NCBI GenBank assembly: GCA_963758025.1
Contig: CAVWUA010000030.1
Coordinates: forward strand, 180,295 to 244,294
Direction: 5' to 3'
DNA from: CAVWUA01 sp963758025
Lineage (GTDB): Bacteria > Planctomycetota > Planctomycetia > Isosphaerales > Isosphaeraceae
DNA: 64,000 bases
Shown here in pieces: positions 9,173 to 18,163 of this stretch. A model generated the notes under the pieces. That model searched no databases and was not told where the DNA came from. It saw nothing but the letters and a program-made list of their open reading frames with translations. Made by a program: the position numbers and the translations under genes. The stretch's first letter is position 1, and every line of letters begins with the position of its first letter.

Positions 9173-10666
9173 ATGAATGTCCGCGCACTCCTGCTCGACC
9201 CGGCTGAAATCGACGCAACATGGCTTGCTATCGGGGTTTTTGAGGACGCGCCGGGCTTGCCGAACTGGGTGTCGGGCACGGCATCAGGGGCACTGTTCGA
9301 ACGGCTGGTCGATTCCACGGATCTGGGCAGCGGACTTGGAGAGACGACTCCGGTTCTCGGCGGCTCGGGGCTGGTTGCCGGCGCGGTTCTTGGCGTCGGC
9401 CTCGGCCCTCGCTCCACGTTCGGAACGGGCGCGGCGTTTTCCGCCGGTGTCGCCGTCGGGCGTCGGCTTTCGAGCAAGCCTCGCGAGAAGGTCGCGATGG
9501 TCCTCCCGGATTCGGGCGATCCGGCGGAGATTGCCTCGGCGCTGGTTGAGGGAATCCTCGTTGGCACCCGAGGAGCCGGCCTGCGAAAATCGGAACCGAC
9601 ACGTCATGCGTTCGGCGAATTGCTTTTGATCGGACCCAAGGACCTCTCGATCGGACTCGACCAGCTCGATGCCGCGACCCGGCGCGGGGTGATCCTCGGC
9701 GAGTCCGTGAACATGGCCCGCGACCTCGTGAATACGCCGCCGTCCGAGAAACCACCGGCCGTGCTCGCCGCGCGATTCAAGGACCTGGGAGAAGATGCCG
9801 GAGTGACGGTCGAGGTCTGGGATCAGGCGAGGATCCGGCAGGAGCGGCTCGGCGGCCTGCTCGGGGTATCGGCGGGGTCCGACCAGCCTCCCGCATTCGT
9901 CACGATGCGTTATCTGCGCGGTGGCTCAGCACCCGGACTGACGCTCGTGGGCAAAGGGGTGACGTTCGATTCGGGCGGTCTGTCCTTGAAGCCATCCGCC
10001 TCGATGGAGGACATGAAAGCCGACATGACCGGCGCCGCGGTCGTCCTGGCCACGATGTGCGCCGTGGCTCGCCTGGGTCTGCCGGTCAACCTTTCCGGTA
10101 TGGTCGCTCTGACCGAGAACATGACGGGGGGGCGGGCAATGAAACTAGGCGACGTACTCACGATGCGCAACGGGAAGACCGTCGAGGTTTTGAATACCGA
10201 TGCCGAAGGCCGGCTGATTCTGGCCGACGCGCTCAGCCTCGCAATCGAGGAACAACCGGCTCGCGTGCTCGACCTCGCCACGCTGACCGGAGCGTGTGTC
10301 GTCGCCCTGGGGCAGAAGGTTGCCGGACTGTTCTCCAACGACGACCCCTTTGCCGAGGCGGTCCTCGCCGCTTCCCGACGTACCGGGGAACGCTCCTGGC
10401 GCATGCCAATGGACGAGGATTACGACGATCTGCTCAAGAGCGCGGTTGCGGACATGAAAAACGTTGGCGGGAAGTGGGGCGGCGCCATCAGCGCGGCGAA
10501 GTTTCTCCAACGGTTCGTCGGAAAGACGCCCTGGGTTCACCTCGACATCGCCGGTCCGAGCTGGGCGGATTCCGACTCCTCCACGCGCGATGCGGGGGGC
10601 ACCGGCTGTTTCGTGCGAACCCTGGTTAACCTGCTGGAATCGTCCGACTTCTCACAGAGACGTTGA
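9173..10666 (+). CDS. pepA: Leucyl aminopeptidase (M17)
   Basis: 497 residues from the ATG at 9173; an in-frame ATG ten codons earlier adds only a non-conserved tail. The C-terminal catalytic domain has the two-metal site residues in LVGKGVTFDSGGLSLKPS, MEDMKADMTGAAVV and the family signature NTDAEGRLILADAL. The bicarbonate-binding Arg is in the latter. The N-terminal domain (about 1-150) is diverged, as usual. It removes N-terminal amino acids in the cytosol as a Zn/Mn-dependent hexamer. It is a single-gene unit facing a small hypothetical gene. Confidence 0.95.
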   Translation: MNVRALLLDPAEIDATWLAIGVFEDAPGLPNWVSGTASGALFERLVDSTDLGSGLGETTPVLGGSGLVAGAVLGVGLGPRSTFGTGAAFSAGVAVGRRLSSKPREKVAMVLPDSGDPAEIASALVEGILVGTRGAGLRKSEPTRHAFGELLLIGPKDLSIGLDQLDAATRRGVILGESVNMARDLVNTPPSEKPPAVLAARFKDLGEDAGVTVEVWDQARIRQERLGGLLGVSAGSDQPPAFVTMRYLRGGSAPGLTLVGKGVTFDSGGLSLKPSASMEDMKADMTGAAVVLATMCAVARLGLPVNLSGMVALTENMTGGRAMKLGDVLTMRNGKTVEVLNTDAEGRLILADALSLAIEEQPARVLDLATLTGACVVALGQKVAGLFSNDDPFAEAVLAASRRTGERSWRMPMDEDYDDLLKSAVADMKNVGGKWGGAISAAKFLQRFVGKTPWVHLDIAGPSWADSDSSTRDAGGTGCFVRTLVNLLESSDFSQRR

Positions 10667-10747
10667 GAAACGTCCCAAGGCGCCGATCCCCGAGAAAAGG
10701 ACCGTGCGCGCCACGAAAGCAGGCTCAGGATCGATGACCGGAATGTT

Positions 10748-11198
10748 CTAGCAACCGCAAAGGTGGGACTCAAGCAGACATTCGATCCGTCGGCTATTAA
10801 TATCCAGCGATTCGAGGATCTGAACGACCTCGTCGATCGGCAGGTGTTCGTCGATGGCCCAGCAGAGCACATCAAGGTTTTCCCAGTGATCCTTGAGTCG
10901 TCCAAGGATCTCGCCGATCAGCGGTGAGTCGCGGAAGGCGCTGGAGCAGACCGAAATCGTCGTGGTCGAGCTCGATCCAGAAGTTTCGGCCTTCCAGGTG
11001 TTCGAGCCAGCGGGCCCGGAGATAGCCATTCCAGTGCTGGCGAACCCAGCAGCGGATCGCCCACTCGCCCAGATCGCGGCCGGCTTTTTCGCTCTCAATC
11101 CACTTGAAACGTTCCGCTTCAACCACACTATCGTCATGAACGCTCAGGCGTACGGGCGATTCTGGGGCCTGAATTGCTGGCGGACTACACGAGCACAT
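10748..11198 (-). CDS. Hypothetical protein, frameshifted near 10940
   Basis: Two frames on the minus strand join into one plausible acidic protein of about 150 residues. The first part starts at 11198 (GGGAGG about 5 bases upstream) and reads ...ERFKWIESEKAGRDLGEWAI then WVRQHWNGYLRARWLEHLEG then FWIELDHDDFGLLQ. The second part reads FRDSPLIGEILGRLKDHWEN then LDVLCWAIDEHLPIDEVVQILESLDIN. The switch falls in 10936-10945 and needs one inserted base. The Trp-rich WVRQHW...FWIELD region resembles small conserved planctomycete proteins of unknown function. I do not recognise a named family. Confidence 0.5.
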
Positions 11199-11661
11199 CG
11201 TCACCTCCCGGTTCAGGCGGCCTCCGTGCACTTCGGAACTCTACCAAGATCGTTCACAATCGCCAATCCCTCTTCGTCGGAACCTTCGCACTGGCCGATG
11301 CCCATCAATTGAGCCACGACTGGCATGGCCAATCAAGTTGGTAATCACTATTCCTGGTTGATGAGAAACGTGGTGGAGCAAATCCCAAGCCATTACGGAA
11401 GGATTTTTATGTGCCTTTCATCCAATCTTCACTTTGGCAGCGAGAATGGAAGCAACCAAAGATAATTTTCCCAATTCTTAGTCAGAATGGTATCCCCCAA
11501 TCAATGATTCGGCAAGAGGCTGGTGAAATGTCTTGCCGATCTCACCCAGAAAATCGAACGTGAGGCGTTGTTTTGGGGGAACAGCGTGCGTCTTCACGAG
11601 AGCTTTTTGGCTCAATCACACGAGATAGCCCGGCGGCTTGAGGCGTTCGAGGTGAGATCCC
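11199..11661. other. Gene-poor, AT-richer intergenic stretch with one possible small ORF
   Basis: This 463-base gap has visibly lower GC than its neighbours, above all from about 11320 to 11540. A 46-codon ORF at 11325-11465 (+) begins MANQVGNHYSWLMRNVVEQI, but it lacks a clear RBS and I recognise no family. No strong terminator or repeat was seen. Confidence 0.4.
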
Positions 11662-13617
11662 CTATTCACTTGGGTCACCCTCTTGCTCCGCGAACCAGGC
11701 CAGGGATCGACCGATCAGGGCGGCGACGCCGGTTCTTGACGCCGCGAACGGACCGATCGGCGCATCAGCAATGGCTCGCCAGATGACCCGACCGGAAAGT
11801 TCACTACAGATGAGATGCTCTCCTTGACGGACGATCCGCCGGATCTGGTCCTGTGGGCCGGCATAGAAAAGTCCTGGCGCGGCCTCGGCACGGCTTTGTA
11901 CCCGGGCATGCCCCGTCCCGTCAAAGGCCAGGGCGCGGCCATCGACCGACTCAACGACGACGACCGGACCGATGGCATGGAGTTGCCAGGCCTCCCACGG
12001 AATCGGCGATTCCCAGAGGACCCGGCCGTCGCGGCGGTGGCCACGGAGTACCTGGGCACGCCTCGCCAGCGTCAGCCAGCAGACCTCCGGAGGCGCGCCA
12101 CGCGGCGGGCTCGACAGGGCCAGCGGCTCCGCAGGTTCGGAACTGTATTGCGCGATCGCCGCGCCCGCGGGGTCGAAGATCAGCAATTGCCCGATATCGG
12201 TGGTCACGGCGGTCAGGTTTTCGGGGCCGATGGCGAGGTCCTCGACCGCATTCCGCAGCTCGTGTCTCCAGACCCACCGGCCGGCCAGGCTCGCCCGACC
12301 GATCCGGTCTCGTTCCTGGATCAAGGCCAGGCCGTACGTATCGGGACGGACAGCCAGGTGCGTCAATTCGACGAGACTCAGATCGAGGCGCTGAGAGCCG
12401 TTGCGATGCGCGTCGTAGAGCACGACCTGACGGTCCGTCGCCGCCACGATCCAGCCGGGGGCCGTTCTCAAGATCCGTCCGACCCCGACAATCTCGGGAG
12501 CCTGACCCAGCGATCCCCCCGTCTGCGTGAAGAGTTGAAGTTGATTGCGATTGGTGAGCAGTCCGATGCGCGGCGGGTCATCGATCACGGCCAGGACGGC
12601 CGACTCCGCTTGCTCGTCCGTCTGGACGACTGGCGCCGTCCAGACCGGCTTGCGGATCGAGCCGGAACGTGCCGGGGATGAGGTTCCCGTCGCGGTCGAG
12701 GGCTTGCCCGTGCCGGTCAGGTCCAGCCGGGTGATCTCTCCCGTCGGCAGTCCGTAGAGGACGGATCGCCCCAGAGCGTCGCATTCCAGGGAGAGAATCG
12801 GACGCGGAAGCCCCGTCTTCCAGCGGATATTCCCCGCGCTGTTGAGGATCGCTAGCTCCCCTTCGGTCGTCGCCACGGCGATGGTGCGACCGGCGAAATC
12901 CGGGACAGCGTGTGAGGCGGTGCCCCCCAGATGATACGCCCCCTCGTTATGGCCCCGGTTATCGTAACGCTGTACGCCGTGGGTATAACAACTGACGAGG
13001 ATCATTCCGCCATCGCCAGTGGTCGTCAGGTCGCCGACGTTGGACAGAAGCTGGACCTTCCAGTTTTCTTCGGCCGAGAGACTGCCGGAGGGCCCACTCG
13101 CCGCCAGGTCCAGCGCGATCAGGGAACCATAAGCCGAGGCCCCCAGAAGCATCGCTCGGTCGGGAACGAACCGCAGGTGCGCGAGCGGTTGCAGAGTCTC
13201 GAACCGGCCGGCGGGTTTTCCGTGTCGCGTATAGAACTGAGTCCGTTTGTGCTTGGTCGCCACGGCGATGTAACGTCCGTGGGGATCGACCGTCAGCGCG
13301 TGTGCTCCCGAGACGGCCGGACGATCGTTCAAGGGGGCCAGATCCTGATCGAGCAGCAGCAACCGCTCTCCCTCAACCAGTACGGCCACGAGCGTTCCAT
13401 CGTCACTGATCGCCGCGGCGGTAATCCGGGAGGGGGATCGACTGGCCGTGCGGCGCTCTCCCAGGATGTCAAAGAGCAGGAGATGGTCCGCCTCGTCCCA
13501 CGCCAGGATCACCCCGGCCTCGCGGGCCATGCAGAGGCCCCGGAGCGGTGCGTCGGTCAGCACCGTCCACAGGACCGAGGGGTCGAGTCGCCCGGTGGTG
13601 GATGTTCCTTCGGACAT
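11662..13617 (-). CDS. WD40/PQQ-like beta-propeller protein
   Basis: 651 residues from the ATG at 13617; the frame is open further upstream but the added N-terminus is not conserved-looking. The sequence is a run of short beta-strand repeats, for example RGLCMAREAGVILAWDEADH, ISDDGTLVAVLVEGERLLL, VDPHGRYIAVATKHKRTQFY and YGSLIALDLAA. It continues through IAVATTEGELAILNSAGNIRW and VLWESPIPWEAW, as in WD40- and PQQ-type propellers. There is no signal peptide, so a cytoplasmic scaffold or logging-type role is possible. No catalytic residues are visible. The linker of about 330-360 (TATGTSSPARSGSIRK) divides it into two propeller-like halves. Downstream of the S41 protease by 102 bases and probably co-transcribed. 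Confidence 0.7.
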   Translation of the reverse strand: MSEGTSTTGRLDPSVLWTVLTDAPLRGLCMAREAGVILAWDEADHLLLFDILGERRTASRSPSRITAAAISDDGTLVAVLVEGERLLLLDQDLAPLNDRPAVSGAHALTVDPHGRYIAVATKHKRTQFYTRHGKPAGRFETLQPLAHLRFVPDRAMLLGASAYGSLIALDLAASGPSGSLSAEENWKVQLLSNVGDLTTTGDGGMILVSCYTHGVQRYDNRGHNEGAYHLGGTASHAVPDFAGRTIAVATTEGELAILNSAGNIRWKTGLPRPILSLECDALGRSVLYGLPTGEITRLDLTGTGKPSTATGTSSPARSGSIRKPVWTAPVVQTDEQAESAVLAVIDDPPRIGLLTNRNQLQLFTQTGGSLGQAPEIVGVGRILRTAPGWIVAATDRQVVLYDAHRNGSQRLDLSLVELTHLAVRPDTYGLALIQERDRIGRASLAGRWVWRHELRNAVEDLAIGPENLTAVTTDIGQLLIFDPAGAAIAQYSSEPAEPLALSSPPRGAPPEVCWLTLARRAQVLRGHRRDGRVLWESPIPWEAWQLHAIGPVVVVESVDGRALAFDGTGHARVQSRAEAAPGLFYAGPQDQIRRIVRQGEHLICSELSGRVIWRAIADAPIGPFAASRTGVAALIGRSLAWFAEQEGDPSE

Positions 13618-13719
13618 GCTTGATAATGACACCACAAAAGGGGCGCCGAGGGACAGGGGGCTTTGAGAACAGCCCCCATCACGTCCACTCCGCGCCCGGT
13701 CTCGCGGCATTGGGCTCGG

Positions 13720-15399
13720 TTACCGTCCCTGGGTGAGCTGCCGACGAGCCTGAAGAATCGCGGTACGCAAGACGGAATCCTTTTCCGGGTCGCCCAGAAC
13801 GCCCGGAGTCAGGGCGATGCCATCGGGCTTCGCGGCGGTGTGGACCTCAAGATCCGGCTCCACGCCTTGCTCGCTGTACGGGCGGTTCTGAGGCGAGTAA
13901 AACTTCGCCGTCGTCAACTTCAGCCCCGCCGGCGCGGCGCGGAGCGGAAAGATGCTCTGCACCGAACCCTTGCCATAACTCCGTTCGCCCACGATGGTCG
14001 CACGCCGATGATCGCGGAGGGCACCCGCCAGGATCTCGCTGGCACTGGCGCTATCATGGTCGATCAGTACGGAAAGCGGCATCGTCCAGGCGCCATCGAC
14101 GCGGGCCTTGTAGGTGTAGCTCTGGTCTGGAGCGCGGCCGCGGGTCGAAACGATCACCCCCTGGTCCAGAAACAGGTCGGCGATTTCGACAGCCATGTTC
14201 AGAAGCCCACCCGGATTGCCTCTGAGGTCGAGAATCAAGCCACGCATTCCCTGAATCTGAAGCGTACGGACGGCCGAGCGCAGCTCGTCGGCGGAGGTTT
14301 TCTGGAAGCCGGTCAGTTGGATGTAGCCAATGCCCGTGCTGGGATCGACCATCTTCGCTTCGGCGACGCTCTGAACCTCCACAGAGCGACGGACCAACCG
14401 GAAGGTCTGGTTGCTGCCGTCCGTGTGCAGGACGGCGATCGTGACGGCGGAGCCTTCCACCCCCTGAAGCTTGCCGGCCGACTCATCCAGGCCCATCCCC
14501 TTGAGCGACAGGCCATCCACGCCGGTGATCCGGTCGCCAGGCCGCAACCCGGCCTCGGACGCGGGACCGCCTCGCAGGATGTTCACCAGGAGTAATCCCT
14601 CGGGGTCAAGTTTCAACTCGACACCAAGGCCGACGAAGTTGCCGTCAATCTGGGCATAAAGATCATCGAGCTTATCGGGGGTCAAGTAACTGCTGTAATC
14701 GTCAGGCAGGGCATCGCAAGCGCCGAAGGCGAATTCCAGAATCACCGCGGACGGCCGGATCTCGGCGGCCTGACGGGCCTGCTCGCAGCACGCGACAATC
14801 AAGCGCTTGGCGTCTTCGCGGTCGTTCGCCACGACCTGGGCCCGTCGGGACTGATACGTGCGTCGAAGCCAGAGGATGCGATCCGGGGCACTGTTGGGGG
14901 CGTTGAGCTGGAGGAACCGAGGATCGCGCAGAGCGACTTCCATGTTGTCCAGACCCCGGCGGAGCAGGGGGGCGACGGCGACAGGCTCCACGTAATGGTT
15001 CTGAATCCGCTCCAGGATCTCGTCATAAAGCGCGAGGGCGTCATCGGGCGAGAGCTGGAGCAGGACATCGCGGAAGCTCTGGTCCTGATAGCGACGACCG
15101 AGACGGTAGTGCGATTCACAGAGCCGCAGGCGATGCCGCAGGTCCGCCCGCCCCGGCCACTGCTCCAGCGCATCCTCATAGAGTTCGATGGCGGCCGTCC
15201 ACTCCCGTTGCCGCTCCAGGTCGAGGGCCTGTCGCAGGACCTCATCCGGGTCTTTCGCCGCCGGTACGCTCAGAGGCGCCGGTGTGGACAGGCTGGCAGA
15301 TGACGGAGAGGCGGTATCGGCTCCCAGTACGGCGGCGGCCAATCCAGCCCAGAGGGCCATGACCGTCCACGCCGTCCGGCACGCGTCTAGGGGTCGCAT
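13720..15399 (-). CDS. S41 carboxy-terminal processing peptidase (CtpA-like) with N-terminal TPR-like region
   Basis: 559 residues from the ATG at 15399, where a signal peptide begins (MRPLDACRTAWTVMALWAGL...ADT). The order is signal peptide; a helical TPR-like segment (about 50-110, QREWTAAIELYEDALEQWPG); a linker; a PDZ domain (about 253-340, GLGVELKLDPEG and GLRPGDRITGVDG); then the S41 core. The core holds the catalytic dyad Ser452 (HDSASASEILAGAL) and Lys477 (GERSYGKGSVQS), with DLRGNPGG shaping the site. Such enzymes trim C-termini of periplasmic proteins. The extra TPR-like region suggests partner or substrate recruitment. A second, different S41 protease lies at 33209. Confidence 0.92.
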   Translation of the reverse strand: MRPLDACRTAWTVMALWAGLAAAVLGADTASPSSASLSTPAPLSVPAAKDPDEVLRQALDLERQREWTAAIELYEDALEQWPGRADLRHRLRLCESHYRLGRRYQDQSFRDVLLQLSPDDALALYDEILERIQNHYVEPVAVAPLLRRGLDNMEVALRDPRFLQLNAPNSAPDRILWLRRTYQSRRAQVVANDREDAKRLIVACCEQARQAAEIRPSAVILEFAFGACDALPDDYSSYLTPDKLDDLYAQIDGNFVGLGVELKLDPEGLLLVNILRGGPASEAGLRPGDRITGVDGLSLKGMGLDESAGKLQGVEGSAVTIAVLHTDGSNQTFRLVRRSVEVQSVAEAKMVDPSTGIGYIQLTGFQKTSADELRSAVRTLQIQGMRGLILDLRGNPGGLLNMAVEIADLFLDQGVIVSTRGRAPDQSYTYKARVDGAWTMPLSVLIDHDSASASEILAGALRDHRRATIVGERSYGKGSVQSIFPLRAAPAGLKLTTAKFYSPQNRPYSEQGVEPDLEVHTAAKPDGIALTPGVLGDPEKDSVLRTAILQARRQLTQGR

Positions 15400-16359
15400 C
15401 GCGGTCGATCCTCCCACCTCGGAGGGGGAGCGGCATCGATCGGCGAATCGCGGAAAGGGTCGTCCGGGAGTGCCAGGCCGCAGGCGCGAGCGAACCCCCA
15501 GACGGTACACGCTGGGGACTTCCGACCGCGCGACGGCCAAGGCGGCCGTTGCCGACCCGAGGCGTCGCTGATCCGTCCGCACACCGCTCCCTGGGTGCAG
15601 TTCAGAGGGGCAAATCCATAGTTTCAAGCGGGCACGACGACGGGAGCAAAGGCCTTTTCTTGATTCGGCCTGACCCTCGCGGTCGGTCCGGAAGGAACCA
15701 GGCGTCCCGCCCGGCTCCTTTCACCATTGACTATAACACACTCCCGGGTCCGGAAAAGGAAGAAGGAACCGCACCGACGGTCACGAGTCAGGACGGGAGC
15801 TTCGCGAGACGATCGCGGCGCGGGATCAGGCAGGGGCGAAACCCACAATCGGGACGCGCGGAGGAACCTCAGTGACATTCCCCCAGCGCGCCACCGGCCC
15901 CCGCGTGTCGTTGATCCCGTGTGCGCGCTTTTTTTTTCGTTTCCAGTCCATCTTGAATCGCCGTAACGGCTTTCCATTTCGATAGAAACGACCATTCGTG
16001 AGCCTCGATTCCCGCGGCGCGCGAGTGATGTTGACCTTGCCGGCCATTTTCGAGCCATGTTCGACAGAGACCTATCGCCGAAAGTCTTTTCACGGCAAGG
16101 GGATCGAACATCGACCCTCCGCTCCGGCGCCTCCCGCGGACCGCTGGGAGGCTCAAATCAGCCCTCAGCGAGTGATGCTGACCTTGAACCGTGCAGCGCG
16201 GCTCGGAGGGGCCGGAGTGACACTTCGTGGACACGATTCCCGGCGGAACGCGACCGCCCTACGGATCGGACGTCAGACGTGGCAAATCGCACGCCTTCGC
16301 CGCGACGCGAGCGACGATCGCCTCGCGGCAAAAGCGTGTGCATCGATCCTCGGGACTTG
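15400..16359. other. 960-base stretch without a convincing gene
   Basis: No frame here shows family character; the small ORFs on both strands lack RBS and domains. A 19-base direct repeat (18 of 19 identical, GCGAGTGATGTTGACCTTG) occurs at 16021-16039 and 16168-16186, spaced 147 bases. A run of nine T at about 15930-15938 follows a GC-rich stretch but I find no clean stem. The stretch may hold the S41 promoter and the 3' region of the next operon. Confidence 0.4.
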
Positions 16360-18163
16360 TCAAGGAGAAGACGGTCCGTCTTCCCGGACGACGATCGTCT
16401 GATCGGCCGCGAGGTCGGTCAATTCGGTGGTCTGACCCGACGGCCAGCGGACCGTTACCCGATCGGCCTTCGGGGCCTCGGCGAGACCGAAGGTCAAGGG
16501 GAACTCGACCGACGACAGATAGCCCTTCGCCGGGAAGAGCTGGCGTTGCTGGGTCTTTTCTCCCGTTTGAAGCGTGACCTTCGCGCCGATGCCGTCGCGG
16601 TTGGATTCCTTGCCGACGAGCTTCAGACGCAGCCAGTGGTTTGTGTTGCCCCCCTCGTTGCGGAAGAGCCGCGCGGGTTCGCCGTTGGAGGTCAAGACGA
16701 CGTCGAGATCGCCATCGCCGTCGATGTCGGCATAGGCGCTGCTCGCGTCCGACGATCGGGGTGAACAGGTCCGGCCCGGCGGACTCGGGGCCGACGAGGG
16801 CGAACAAGGTCCGGCCACTGCGCCCCGTGTTCCAGAACAACTGGGCCGGTTGCGGGTAGGATTGGCTCGCCTGGACCTTGACGATGTCGCTTTCGAGGTG
16901 GCCGTTGGTGGAGAGCAGGTCGGAGCGGCCGTCGAGGTCGTAATCGAACCAGAAGAGCCCGAACTTCAAGGGGGGTTGCGTGGGGGCTCCCAGGCCGTAG
17001 ATGTTCGCCAGGTCGGAAAACTGCATGCTGGTCGGATCGTCGGTGACGTAGAGCGCGGTCATCTCATTGGCGAAGTTGCCGATGGCCAAGCCCAGAGAGC
17101 CGTCATTCTTGAAGTCGGCCCAGTCGATTCCCATCGCCCCGCGCGCCGCCCCCGACTGGTCGAAGGCGATGCCGGAGGTCATGCCGACCTCCTCGAACGT
17201 CCCGTTCCCGAGGTTGTGGAACAGGAAATTCGGCACGGTGTCGTTGGCCACGGCCAGATCGACGAAGCCGTCGCCGTCGATATCGAGGGGGGCCACCCCC
17301 AACGATTTTCCGGCCGGAACCTGCTGGTCGGGGGTGCGGACCTCGATCCCGGCCTCCTTGCTGATGTCCTCGAAGTGCCCCTTGCCATCGTTTCGCAGGA
17401 GGATGTTCAGGGTTCCGGGAAAGGCGGTCGGTGGTCCGTAGGCGCGCCCTTGGCCGGTCCCGGCGAGCTGGAAATTCTGCGCCCGGTCGTATTCGGCCGA
17501 CCAGTCGAGATACTGGCAGAGAAAGAGGTCCAGGTCCCCGTCGTTCTCCATGTCGAAGAACGCCGCGCTGGTGAGCCAGCCATCACCCGCCCCGGCGCCG
17601 GCCGGCTCGGTGATGTCGGTGAATTGCCCGCCGTCGTTGCGGAACAGCTTGCCGCCGTTCAGGGTCGTGATGTACAGGTCGGGGTCGCCGTCGTTCTCGA
17701 TGTCGCCCACGGCCACGCCCATGCCGAAGAAGGATTGATCGAGACCGGCGGACGCCGTCGCGTCCTCGAAGTGCCCCTGACCGTCGTTGCGGTAAAGAGC
17801 CTGGGTCGGCAAGGGCTGGTCCTTCTCGATGTCCTCGGGCCAGGGGATCGAGTTGATGAACAGGAGGTCTTGATCGCCGTCGCCGTCGAAGTCGAGAAAC
17901 GCCACCCCCGAGCCCATCGTCTCGGGCAGGAGCTTCTCCCCCTTCGCCGCGTTCTGGTGGACGAAGTTGATCCCGGCTTCCTTCGTGATCTCCACGAATT
18001 TCACATCCGGTAGCGATTCCGTCTTCACGACTTCCGGCTGAACGGGGGCCTCGGCGCGGGCGATGGTCGCCTCGGGCTGGGCCTCGCCACAGCCGGCGAC
18101 CACCAGGGCAAGGCTCGCGGCGAGTGACGCCGCGAGCAAGGATCGTTGGTTCCGAACGCTCAT
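16360..18163 (-). CDS. CRTAC1-family FG-GAP/VCBS lipoprotein with ASPIC/UnbV C-terminus, frameshifted near 16750
   Basis: Begins MSVRNQRSLLAASLAASLAL with a lipobox VVAGC, so it is exported and lipid-anchored. At least six calcium-binding FG-GAP loops follow, e.g. VAFLDFDGDGDQDLLFIN, GDIENDGDPDLYITT, FDMENDGDLDLFL, LDIDGDGFVDLAVAND and FDYDLDGRSDLLSTNG. The reading frame changes at about 16745-16755, after GPDLFTPIVG. It then continues SSAYADIDGDGDLDVVLTSN through the ASPIC/UnbV domain (HWLRLKLVGKESNRDGIGAK, VRWPSGQTTEL) to the stop at 16360. Its ATG overlaps the stop of the upstream multiheme cytochrome by ATGA, so the two are translationally coupled. A surface beta-propeller partner of the cytochrome is a reasonable inference; function is unproven. 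Confidence 0.85.

Noticed and set aside
11523..11786. 87-codon plus-strand ORF starting MKCLADLTQKIE
   Set aside because: Overlaps the end of the beta-propeller gene on the other strand and becomes Arg/Pro-rich there; no RBS.
15641..15750. Promoter TTGACTATAAC near 15727
   Set aside because: The -35 and -10-like hexamers overlap directly with no 17-base spacer, and on neither strand is there a second element at proper distance.
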